Positions 24,656 to 33,985 of a DNA stretch of 64,000 nt are shown piece by piece (position 1 is the first letter of the stretch; each line of letters starts with the position of its first letter). The translations under genes and the position numbers were made by a program. The stretch spans positions 9,452,417-9,516,416 of the forward strand of contig NC_045149.1 in NCBI RefSeq assembly GCF_008831285.2. The letters run 5' to 3'. The notes beneath the pieces were generated by a model. The model was not told the DNA's origin. It ran no database searches and worked only from the letters and a program-made list of their open reading frames with translations. Source of the stretch: Nymphaea colorata (lineage: Eukaryota > Streptophyta > Magnoliopsida > Nymphaeales > Nymphaeaceae).

Positions 24656-25296
24656 AAAAGGAATATTGCAACCCACAGCAAATTGAACATCTCACACAAA
24701 CAGATAGAGAAAACATTGTTGAACAACAATTTATGATTCAAAAATCCCAAAATTTGAAAGTCTAGTGATTATGGTGTTACAATTTTTTTATGCTAGGTTC
24801 AAATTGAATACGGCTTTGGCAAAGGAACCTAAGTCATACTGACATAAGGGTCTCCTGATCTAATGGAAGCTTACAGGCATCGTCTTTTTCTCATTTGGAG
24901 CTCGTAGGGAACTGCAAATCAAGAGCTCCATAATGCCTTGATGCTTGGAACAGTGAAAATTAGGAATCAACCTTTTTCCAAATGCCATAAAGCCGACCAC
25001 AATCGATATGCATGAATCCTGTCGTGCAGATGACGAGGAAAAAACAGAAAAAAAGAAAGACAATGTTGCAATTTGGGAATATAAAAAATAATACCATGAC
25101 AACATCAAACGTCCCAGCAAGAACACGACATACCAAGAATTTCTAGCCTCCAAAGTAGTCACTTGAACTTCTACACTCAGCCAACCACTTTTGTTCATAA
25201 AATTGGAAAATGCATCCACAGTCTGCTCGATAATCATTCAAATAGTCAAACGAGTTCATAAAAAGATGATAAATGTAGAAACCTCTTATACTTAAG
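24656..25296. repeat. 641-bp direct repeat, copy 1
   Basis: Nearly identical to 28404-29044 (about nine differences by eye). The left boundary is AAAAGGAATATTGC, the right boundary TATACTTAAG, and at that point the TIR element begins. The minus strand holds an open stretch F-D-Y-L-N-D-Y-R-A-D-C-G followed by Y-E-Q-K-W-L-A-E-C-R and, after a TAG, K-F-L-V-C-R-V-L-A-G-T. This may be more of the unidentified gene. Confidence 0.95.
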
Positions 25297-28200
25297 GGCC
25301 CGTTTGATGGGCGGGTGAAATTTAACGCGGTAAATTTACCATGATAAATTTTTCCAGAAAAATTCACAGGATGAAATTTCTCTCTTTTCCAATCTGAGGT
25401 TCTGTTTGATGGGCGGGTGAAATTTACCTTGATAAATTTAACTCTGTTTGATGCACAAGAATAATTTAACGTGGTAAATTTAACCATGTTTGATGCACAG
25501 GAAGAATTTAAGATGGTAAATGTTGTTTTTTTTCTGTCTTCTCCTCTCCAAATCTGATTTGGAAAAAAATTGAAAGATGATTTTCCAAAACAACAAAATG
25601 TTTAGGGTGTAGTCCCTACCATCCAAAAACAAATAAGAACAAAATGTTGAGTGTGTGTGTTCCACACCAAACCTTACCATTCATTTATATGGAATGAAAT
25701 ACTCATCCTGCTTAATCAAAAGTGATATGTTCGATGCATGTACACTCAATAGCCATGTACATTATCATCGCATTGTATCGGACCATTGCTAAGACTTAAC
25801 GGGCCCATGTGAGTTCTTCAAAAACATAAGATATGTTTTAGTTTTCTTTATTAGCTTAAACTTTCTTTAGTTATTCTTTAAGAAAAATGGGAAATCGGCA
25901 GGTATTGGCCCGAGATTGCTGGTGATCACACTAAATTACAAGCTTTTCAACTTCTCTTTATGTTTAGATCCGACTATAATGCAGAGCCAATTAATCCTCA
26001 TGACATCAACTGTTCCTCTTAGTTTTATTTGCGTAATTATCGTGAGAATGAAAGCAGGAAGACAAATTACAAATCCACCAAAGGAAAGAATTGAAGAAAG
26101 ACAAGAGGAGGAACTGAAGAAATTGGCATTTGCTACTGTGATTGAAAACAATAAAGAATGATTCGAATGCAGCCATTGTCAAAAATGTAAGAACATGATA
26201 TAAGAGAATCATGTTAAGAACAAGATATAAGAGAATCATGTTCATTAATCTCTCCATGCTAAACCTCTGTCCACCAAAGGAAGAAGTTGCTTAGATGCAT
26301 ATAGGAGCACCAACTGAACAGGTAAAACTGCTACCGGGGAACCATGACCGATTAATAATGCCAAAAGCTCCGGCAGACCATTCCTTCTCCCTCTGCTTCT
26401 AAATATATATGCACATCTGATAATCTGGATTAATTGTTGAACCTGATGCAACGCATATGTGAAAAACATGAGTACAAATATTGAAAACTTGAATACAAAG
26501 AATGTCGTCAAATCAATTTCTGCTGCAAATGGGTAGCCGAGAAAGGTAATTTGAAACTGCTGCTAATTTCTTCAACTACAAAATTGATGACATTGTTCTT
26601 CACATGCATGCACTCATGACAACCTTCTATGAGTATCAAAAGCAACAACAACGCATGGACAACCGTAATGTTGTATTTTCACCTTAATTTAAAGTAGTGT
26701 TTCAGGCTCGAGTGACAGCAGAGAGGATGATTGGTGAAGAAGACGAAGTAAATCAGCAGTCTGCATATTATTAAGTCAAAGGAGAAATTTTTTTCCAGTT
26801 TTGCTTTACCTGGCACATATGCTGATAACAACAAACACTCAGTGCTACTGTCTTCCAGCTTCTAAAAGTTTCGTGTTTTTGAGATGATACAGTGGCTACA
26901 AGTTTATATTATGTTTCTTCTATCAATGATTTTCAGAAAAACACATAGATTTTCTTTATGAAATCAAGATATGAAGTTCTTGAACATTTTCAAATTTTTT
27001 ACAGCATGATTGAATCTCAACATCAATGAAGGTTGGAGTCCTTCGAACAAATAATAATACCACAAACAGAAATCATTTATTTGACAACTTTTAAAATGAT
27101 AAAAGGGTTTTACACCTCCTATGTGTAAATACCAGGGCATGTGGTGCTGAAGATTTGTTCTGGCACTGGAAGAACAACATTCTAACGAGCAGTTAAGTCA
27201 CTCTCCTTTCAATATCAAAAAGAAAAATCAAGATATCAAACAGTTTTGGTGTATGTGGATGACATGTAAGCAAAAATCCCCTTTGAAATTTCAATGTAAG
27301 GTTACAAGCCCAAACGCCCAAATCAGACACCTATGCACCTCTGGCAGAGAGGCGACGGCGCAGAGAGACAACTGTGGCAGACGGTCTTTAATATGTATAT
27401 GTGAAATGATATGGACAACAGATAATCGACCAACTTAATGAATTAAGCAACACTTTAGTTCAAACAAGCATCTGTAGACCACAAAAAAGTAACTTTCAAT
27501 TTCCAGCGATTTAATTCAGTTCAACAAGCAGTAACTTGCAAAACCCTTCACATGATATAACACTCACAAATATAGGAAGATCAATATGCCAATTTGGCAG
27601 GGGAATTAAATGGATATGGGAAGACGAACCTTTTTCTTCAATAGAAACTCACGTTTAATCTTCCAAACCAGGAGTTCATAGGGATCGACCACCTCTGGAC
27701 CCAAAACCTTCAAGCCCTTCTCCAGTTGTCTCTTGGCCAGCCACTCCTCCCCGTCCAATTTCACATCCCAACAGCCTCTCACATCGAGGAACTCAAGTTC
27801 CCTGCAAGCTGTGACTATCATCCAAAGCAGAGCGGCAGCGGTGGTGCACGGCGAGAGATGGGGCGAGCGGTGGAAGAGGAAGGCAGAGAATCAAAGGATG
27901 AGTCTTTGAAGCCCTAATTTGAAGAACCACGGCGATGGCTGGAGGCAGAGCGGTGGCCGTGCACGGCGAGCGATCAGGCATGTGGTAGAAGAGGAAGGAG
28001 AGAGCAGTAGGGCATCAGAGAAAGGGAGGGAATCAGAGGGAGAAAGGAAAAAAGCCTACCGGCGGTGGAGCGGAGAGGCAGCGGCGACGGTGCGACCTCC
28101 TTCCACTCTGGTGCAATGTGAGAAGGCTCGAGGGAGGAGGAGCTGCAGTGCGATGTGAGCTGCCGAAGGAAGTCGTGCGCTGAGGAGGGAGGTCGAGCGC

Positions 28201-28406
28201 CCGAAACAACGAGCGGGTGAAATTTCACCCACTCAAAAGTCCGAGCTCCGAGCTCGGACTTTCGAGCGGGTGGAATTCCACCCGCTCCCTTTTGGGTTAA
28301 ATGGGTGGAATTCTACCCTGTTTGACGGGATTTCAATCGGACGGGTGAAATTTCACCCGCCCGTACCAATTTTCCCTCCTTCGGTGGATTTCAACCGCCC
28401 ATCAAA
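25296..28406. mobile_element. TIR element of about 3.1 kb with captured sequence
   Basis: Begins GGGCCCGTTTGATGGGCGG directly after TTAA. The reverse complement of its right end is TTTGATGGGCGGTTGAAA, so the right terminus lacks the outermost GGGCCCG bases. Subterminal GGGCGGGTGAAATTT-like blocks recur at both ends. The GGGCCCGTTTGATGG end and a TAA/TTA site suggest PIF/Harbinger, but no transposase is visible. The interior is mostly AT-rich but becomes GC-rich at about 27330-28330, where an F-box/LRR fragment lies. The element sits between two copies of a 641-bp repeat. Confidence 0.65.
27606..27840 (-). pseudogene. F-box/LRR protein fragment (FBW2-like C-terminal repeats)
   Basis: The minus-strand frame reads C-R-E-L-E-F-L-D-V-R-G-C-W-D-V-K-L-D and then L-K-V-L-G-P-E-V-V-D-P-Y-E. 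This matches the last leucine-rich repeat of plant F-box proteins of the FBW2 type, where L-E-F-L-D-L-R-G-C-W-D-V-K-L is followed by K-V-L-G-P-x-V-V-D-x-Y-E. Those proteins are substrate receptors of SCF ubiquitin ligases. No F-box or earlier repeats are seen nearby. It lies inside the TIR element, so I infer capture of a host exon (Pack-TYPE) rather than a resident gene. Confidence 0.65.
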
Positions 28407-29044
28407 AGGAATATTGCAACCCACAGCAAATTGAACATCTCACACAAACAGATAGAGAAAACATTGTTGAACAACAATTTATGATTCAAAAATCCCAAAA
28501 TTTGAAAGTCTAGTGATTATGGTGTTACAATTTTTTTATGCTAGGTTCAAATTGAATACGGCTTTGGCAAAGGAACCTAAGTCATACTGACATAAGGGTC
28601 TCCTGATCTAATGGAATCTTACAGGCATCGTCTTTTTCTCATTTGGAGCTCGTAGGGAACTGCAAATCAAGAGCTCCATAATGCCTTGATGCTTGGAACA
28701 GTGAAAATTAGGAATCAACCTTCTTCCAAATGCCATAAAGCCGACCACAATCGATATGCATGAATCCTGTCGTGCAGATGATGAGGAAAAAACAGAAAAA
28801 AAAAAAGACAATGTTGCAATTTGGGAATATAAAAAATAATACCATGACAACATCAAGCGTCCCAGCAAGAACACGACATGCCAAGAATTTCTAGCCTCCA
28901 AAGTAGTCACTTGAACTTCTACACTCAGCCAACCACTTTTGTTCATAAAATTGGAAAATGCATCCACAGTCTGCTCGATAATCATTCAAATAGCCAAACG
29001 AGTTCACAAAAAGATGATAAATGTAGAAACCTCTTATACTTAAG
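28404..29044. repeat. 641-bp direct repeat, copy 2
   Basis: Second copy of 24656-25296. It starts exactly where the TIR element ends (shared AAAAGG) and continues past TATACTTAAG into unrelated sequence (AGAATTAAAATC), which is probably the original flank of the insertion site. Confidence 0.95.
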
Positions 29045-29783
29045 AGAATTAAAATCATATTTCTACTTTGTACACTGTTCCAGAAAAGGATCCGCCTTCT
29101 TGTTCACTCATATCACAAGCTTGTCATTTTCATCAAGTGAAACTCAATCATGATTCCATCCTTTACTTAGATCATCCGAAAAATTAACAAGGTTTGATCA
29201 AACCAGCACAAAAACTGCAAATGTGTGAACAAATATTGATAATTGTTCCTGTATATTAATTAAAGCATCTAAATGCTGCAAATATTTAAACAACTAACCT
29301 CATTGGAAGCCTACTTTTTCTCTCCAAGAGTCCTAAGAGAACCATACCATCTGTCACTTGTTATGATCATCCGCATGGCCAGAAATTTATTATTTTACTT
29401 GCAGGCAATCAACCTGAACAAAACAAACAACCAAAATAATATCCAACTTACCTCTTCCCCAGTCCAATCAGATCCAACAAGTCAGATTCCAAAAGCTCCT
29501 CAAGTGCATTGTTTTCGTCCTAGAGGGAAAGATGCGATTGAACATTGAGTGCGAACAATAACTGGTTATGTTTTCAAGTAACAACGACAAAAAATGAAGA
29601 TGCAGATAACGTTAGAAGCTCCTCAACATGTATCACGCTGCATCAGCTAACATTCTCGAAATGTCAGCATACACTAATGTGAATCTAACGTGAAATAGCA
29701 CAGAAGGTCAACAAAAAAACATGAAAAGCACTACCTTGATCCCTCCCAAAGCATCCAATGGTACATCATTCGTTAAGCACATT
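29045..29783 (-). pseudogene. unidentified gene remnant, upstream exon-like segments
   Basis: On the minus strand an exon-like block of about 69 bases (29520-29452) lies between a TTTCCCTCTAG acceptor and a GTAAGT donor and reads D-E-N-N-A-L-E-E-L-L-E-S-D-L-L-D-L-I. A second block (about 29350-29290) reads D-G-M-V-L-L-G-L-L-E-R-K-S-R before GTTAGT. These look like true coding exons and are on the same strand as the segments at 24.1-24.6 kb. I do not recognise the protein. The rest of the stretch is intron-like. Confidence 0.4.
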
Positions 29784-29921
29784 AAAAGTTTAAGACATGT
29801 AGTGAAAAATGGTGGTATCAAAAAAACATAAAAAAAGAGAGCCACAAACCTTTGTATCTTAAGTGAAATCACTTTCAAACTGTTAAATGAATGAAAACAG
29901 AAAATGACATGTGCCCATAAC

Positions 29922-30895
29922 CAATGTTGTTAACTGTGTGCGCATCAAGGCATGATGCGCACACATCACAACACATCAATTAAAGAAACACCTCAAAAAG
30001 ATATGTTGAGGCGTAGTGGGCCTCATGCGCATGCCACATGCATGAAGACGACGCGTATCTAGTGCGTGCTGCATGTGTATCAGGTGACTTCTGAGAGCTA
30101 TTCAACGTATGCTTGCTCTTCGGCGAGCTCTCTTAACGGCTATTGCATAACCTTCTGTGAATGTTCAATCTCTCCTATCTTTCACTCATTCCGTTGAATG
30201 GTTGATGCCTGTCGACAATAATAACAAATTGGCCAGCAGTCATTCTTACTATTTTTCCAAGATATCACACGTTTTTTGGTCCATCTATGTTCTATTCAAC
30301 ATCTAGATTTGATATTATGTGACATGAAATTTATTTTATGGAACCAAACTTGTCAACTTGATTTCACCCATTATTAGGTATTCACTTCTAAATTTTACAT
30401 GTTAAACCCTTTTATTTGTCATTGCACAAGTTTCATGAATTGAAAGTCAAGATTTTTTTTTCTTTCGTGCGCGTATAGGAGCTAACAAACGAAAAAAAAA
30501 AAAAGTCAACCTTTGGTTTTAGAATTTTCATGAAATCTTATTGTACTGTAATGGGACATGTTTTTTGCCTTTGTCTTATGTTTTCAAGTTGATGACCATA
30601 CATCTGTAGTTAGCTTCAATTAATTATAGAATAATATATATAAGCCGTTCACAAAAAATAATTTTCAAAATCATTTCTACATCTTATTTTATTGTTTTAC
30701 ATTTTTAAACATATTATATATTTCAAAACTTTAAACATGATGCTTACGCGTCACCTTTTCTTGTTTTACATTTTTAAACATATTATATATTTCAAAACTT
30801 TAAACATGATGCTTACGCGTCACCTTGCTATATTGCGCATCGCCTGCCTCACAGGCTCAATGCATCGCTTCGCATCAACGCACTTAACAACATTG
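29922..30895. mobile_element. hAT-type element inserted in the LTR
   Basis: 974 bp. Left end CAATGTTGTTAACTGTG, reverse complement of right end CAATGTTGTTAAGTGCG. Flanked by CCCATAAC (29914-29921) and TCCATAAC (30896-30903), an 8-bp duplication with one mismatch. No transposase visible. Subterminal sequence is rich in GCGCATC/GATGCGC. It contains a 69-bp tandem duplication. Confidence 0.85.
30692..30829. repeat. 69-bp tandem duplication
   Basis: Two copies, starting at 30692 and 30761, of a unit beginning TTGTTTTACATTTTTAAACA and ending GCTTACGCGTCACCTT. They are nearly identical, so the event is young relative to the host element. Confidence 0.95.
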
Positions 30896-31085
30896 TCCAT
30901 AACTATTACAATTAATAAGAAAGACAAGTGACAAATAGCGACAATTTTAAACTTGGCAACTTTAGCTGCTCCACTTCTATAATTGCTCCACCACATATAT
31001 TAACTATTGTAGCACTACTCCACTAAATTGTAACTACTAGCACATTACTCAATTGAACCATAACTGCTAGCTTGTCATTGCCCTG

Positions 31086-31374
31086 AATCTGAGCATCAGT
31101 TCACCAATGGAAAGATTAGATTCGAAGGTTTCAAACAATCCGGCACTAAGCAGTTTCGTGAACCCTTCTACTATTTGTTCTGGGAACCAAATGAACTCAA
31201 TCTAAATATTGCCCTTTTCAACATGATGGCCAATAAAGTAGAAATCAATTTGCACATGTTTAGTTTGGGCATGGAAAACTAGATTTGCCACCGGATATAA
31301 TGTTCATATGTTGTTGCACCAGAGAGTGGAAGTATTAGATGAAAACCTTAATTCATTAAGTACTACTTATAATC
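31086..31374 (-). pseudogene. copia element A, pol C-terminus (end of RNase H)
   Basis: The minus-strand frame contains T-K-H-V-Q-I-D-F-Y-F-I and H-V-E-K-G-N-I, then G-F-T-K-L-L-S-A-G-L-F. These are the copia blocks T-K-H-I-x-I-D-x-H-F-I and D-x-x-T-K-P-L-x-x-x-x-F that end pol. A stop codon interrupts I-E-F-I. It is joined on the left to the LTR and on the right to a MITE. Confidence 0.75.
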
Positions 31375-31765
31375 ATAGTCACAAATAATGTTTCAGAGTT
31401 TTAAACAACGAGGTTTTTCTTGAGCATAATATGGAGATCATGAAAAAAATGAGAAAATATGAAAAAAATATGGTGAATTTTTTAAATTTAAAAAAACTAA
31501 AAATGAAGAAAAAGTAAAATAAGAGAGAAACTAGTAACACAAACATAAAAAAAATAAGTAAATTTGCAAGAACAACATAGAAAATGAAAAAAACGGTTTG
31601 GCACTAAAAAACAAGAAAAATGAAAAAAAAAACATAAAAACACTTTTTTTTGCATTTTTTAATGTTTTTTCCACAAAATACATTTTCCAAGTTTAATACG
31701 ACAATTTTATTTATAGCTTTTTTTCACATTTTTTTTTGGGAAGAACATGGTTTTTGTGACATTGC
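31375..31765. mobile_element. AT-rich hAT-type MITE (ATAGTCACAAATA ends) inside copia A
   Basis: Left end ATAGTCACAAATAATG, right end TTTTTGTGAC. The subterminal GAGTTTTAAA and GGTTTTTCT blocks match, in reverse complement, the MITE in bystin intron 8. Flanks CTTATAATC and CTTGTAACC suggest a degraded duplication. It separates the RNase H core from its C-terminus. The tandem duplication breakpoint (31558) lies inside it. Confidence 0.6.
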
Positions 31766-32357
31766 TTGTAACCATAGCAATGCAGCTATTGCACATGCAA
31801 GAGACTTGCATTCGGCCTCTGTACTGGAGCTGGCCACCGTTTTATGTTTCTTGGACCCCCATTAGATTGCATTATCTCCCAACATTTTATAAAGCCTTCA
31901 CTTGACTTACAGTCTTCTATATTTCTTAAGGCCTTCAACTTGAGGGAACTGGTCATTGACCGTGTTACCATTTGGTGACTATGGGTGGTGTTTCAATGTT
32001 GATTGGATAACGGTTACGTAAACAAACTTCAAGGTGGGTTAGGTGATTGAATTTTAGGTCGAGGCGATGTCTTGTCTAACAAGATGGATGCTGATTGATT
32101 TTGTGAGAGGTCAACATGTGCAATTGGGTTGAATATAGGATCAACTAGTGGGAATGGGTTTGGGATAGGTTCAATTGACATCTCCTCTAGGTTGGTGAAT
32201 CTATGTTTTCGGTGTTAAGGATCTGAAATAGACTAAGCTAGAGTGCCAATTTCTATTGAATCTGGTAATTCGAGTCCCCATGCCTTTGGGTTGCTAATCG
32301 CTAAATCCTTGATTAAATTGAATATTGATCTTACATCAAAATAGATGCATCGAGAAA
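31766..32357 (-). pseudogene. copia element A, RNase H core and integrase/RT linker
   Basis: Minus strand at about 31850-31790 reads S-T-E-A-E-C-K-S-L-A, the RNase H block S-S-T-E-A-E-Y-x-x-L-A. Minus 32350-32050 gives a proline- and asparagine-rich linker with stops, as expected between integrase and reverse transcriptase. Most of RT is missing. Confidence 0.55.
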
Positions 32358-32639
32358 CTATATTCTTAAATGGATCAAAGCACAAGTAGCCCCTGTGTGC
32401 GGATCAAATTTGGATAAAATATAACTAAATGTTTCTCTTAAAGTCACAGGAGAAAGAACCAATATATCTGCAAGTAAAATTTCTAAATGTTTTATTTCAT
32501 GTGACTTACTTATAGAAAACGACAGCTTATGTGCCTGGCCTATCAAGAAATTTTGTCTCACATCTAATTATGAATCTCCATTAAATGAGATTTCTTTATT
32601 TAAGAGATTAACAACACCCCTAATGGCATGACCCAGCCT
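32358..32639 (-). pseudogene. copia element A, integrase fragment with internal deletion
   Basis: Reads G-Q-A-H-K-L-S-F-S-I-S, then L-E-I-L-L-A-D-I and S-P-V-T, the start of the copia integrase core. It then jumps directly to S-K-F-D-P-H-T-G-A-T-C, which in copy B lies about 480 bp further on. The join at about 32423 is therefore a deletion specific to unit A. Confidence 0.7.
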
Positions 32640-33014
32640 TTAATGCCAAAGATCCAACAACACCTTTCTTGGTCTATAGTCTCTCATCATAGCAACTCCA
32701 CGTATCTTAATAGGATATAGTACCGCTTTTCTTCTCAGTTGCTGAAGTTGAACCACAGATTTGACTATCCTGGAGCACAACACAAGTTCTGAATCAAGAT
32801 CATCTAAACCTTTCTCATTCCTAGAAACCTTCTTGCTTGGAGGCCTTGAAGAACCATTAAGATAATTGAGTAGATCTTGACTCATCATTATAGACTCGGC
32901 TTGTGATATCCATAGTAAATAATTTTCTCTATTTAAGTTTACTGAAACTAAATGGTCCATAGTGTCCATTGAGGATTTCTGTTGGTCATTGCCATGGTCT
33001 ACTTGACTACTCAA
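32640..33014 (-). pseudogene. copia element A, gag N-terminus fused to GAG-pre-integrase
   Basis: The first half, D-H-L-V-S-V-N-L-N-R-E-N-Y-L-L-W, then D-L-L-N-Y-L-N-G-S, is the N-terminal copia gag block. The second half ends R-K-V-L-L-D-L-W-H, which matches the L-W-H-x-R-L-G-H motif preceding integrase. The gag C-terminus and protease, present in unit B, are deleted here. Confidence 0.7.
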
Positions 33015-33034
33015 ATCATGCGTTATTATACCAT

Positions 33035-33365
33035 AAAAGTTAGAGACACATTGTAAAAAATGGTGGTATCAAAAGTTCTCAAAAAGAGAGAGCCACTAAG
33101 CTATTTTATTTTAAGTGAAATCAATTGCAACTGCTAAATGAATCAAAACACAAAATGACATGTGTTCATAATTGTTCCAATGAATAAGAAAGGCAAATGA
33201 CATATGACAACATTTTTAAACTTGAGCAGTTTAGCTGCTCTACTTGTTGTTTCACTTCATATAATTTCGCCACCACACATGTTGCCTGCTATAACACTAG
33301 TCCGCTAAATTGTAACTGCTAGCACATTACTCCACTAAACTATAACTGCATGCTAGCTTATTATA
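33035..33365 (-). mobile_element. copia element A, 5' LTR
   Basis: Matches the split LTR at 29784-31085 and the LTR at 42771-43100. On the minus strand it is followed by a degraded tRNA-Met-type primer-binding site (TGGTATAATAACG against the usual TGGTATCAGAGC). Confidence 0.65.
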
Positions 33366-33754
33366 CACAACTATTCCAACTAAGACCCCTAAAATCAAAC
33401 AAATTCACCAAATCAACAAAGCATAACGATGAATTCATCCCTTCTCCACATGATACTAATAACCCTTGCATATAATGGACTTAACGCATGTCCAATCTTA
33501 GACTAGCAAACTAAAGAAACAAGAAAGGGACAGAACATAAACAAACCATAGTTTCACATTTCCCAAACTTTAATCCCAATAACTTCCTTGACAATAGGAG
33601 GTAGATGATAACAGTACAAAAAAAAGAACAAATAGAAGTCATAAAACTAGGAGGAAAGTGACAAAACAAGCTAGAGATTGACATGGGGAGGATAAATGAG
33701 GGGAAAGAAGAAGAAAATGGCTTCAGATGGGGCATAACATGTTCGATCGACATG
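33366..33754. other. non-coding part of unit A
   Basis: Duplicated at about 43100-43495. The minus-strand ORF here is Phe/Ser/Leu-rich with no domain. It may be the old 3' flank of the SDH2 fragment. Confidence 0.4.
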
Positions 33755-33985
33755 GTTGATATAGAGCTCCCGATTCCACCAACAGCTAGACAAGAGGTGA
33801 TGAAGCTGGGATGGGGGATTCAATCATACATGCCATCATGCTTGGCCGTGAGTCGATCTTGGTGAGGCAGGTACGGCCTTCGCAGCCATTGACATTCATG
33901 GCATATGAGCTGCAAATGCTCTCATGCACAAACGATGTAAAGTGAGCATTGAGTTTGTTCATGTTCTTGATCTTGATTTGGGTGC
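33755..33985 (-). pseudogene. succinate dehydrogenase iron-sulphur subunit fragment (SDH2), copy A
   Basis: Minus strand: I-K-I-K-N, then E-S-I-C-S-S-Y-A-M-N-V-N-G-C followed by T-C-L-T-K-I. This is the plant SDH2 ferredoxin-domain block I-K-I-K-N...E-G-I-C-G-S-C-A-M-N-I-D-G-C-N-G-L-A-C-L-T-K-I. Directly after it, in another frame, comes A-K-H-D-G-M-Y and a degraded S-C-L-A-V-G-G-I. That corresponds to A-K-L-D-G-M-Y-E-C-I-L-C...S-C-P-S-Y-W-W at the 4Fe-4S domain. About 50-60 codons between them are missing, frames shift, and ligand cysteines are lost, so it is non-functional. The functional protein carries electrons from succinate to ubiquinone in mitochondrial complex II. Confidence 0.75.

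Larger units (their letters stand above)
29784..31085 (-). mobile_element. copia element A, 3' LTR, interrupted
   Basis: 29784-29921 and 30896-31085 together match 33035-33365 and 42771-43100, including GGTGGTATCAAAA, GAGAGCCAC, AAATGACATGTG and CTCCACTAAATTGTAACT. They are one LTR split by the insertion at 29922-30895. The LTR lies directly downstream (minus strand) of the RNase H end. LTR length is about 320-330 bp without the insertion. The ends are too decayed to place the TG/CA termini. Confidence 0.65.

Noticed and set aside
26006-26511. Minus-strand stretch reading G-L-P-E-L-L-A-L-L-I, which looked like an ARM/HEAT repeat
   Set aside because: Two frames look equally protein-like over the same bases and neither matches a family I know. 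It lies inside the TIR element, so it may be captured sequence but cannot be called.
33511-33753. Paired ORFs in units A and B (33511-33753 and 43246-43521, minus) as a conserved small gene
   Set aside because: Their similarity is explained by the tandem duplication. They sit downstream of the SDH2 fragment in shifted frames and have no start context or domain.
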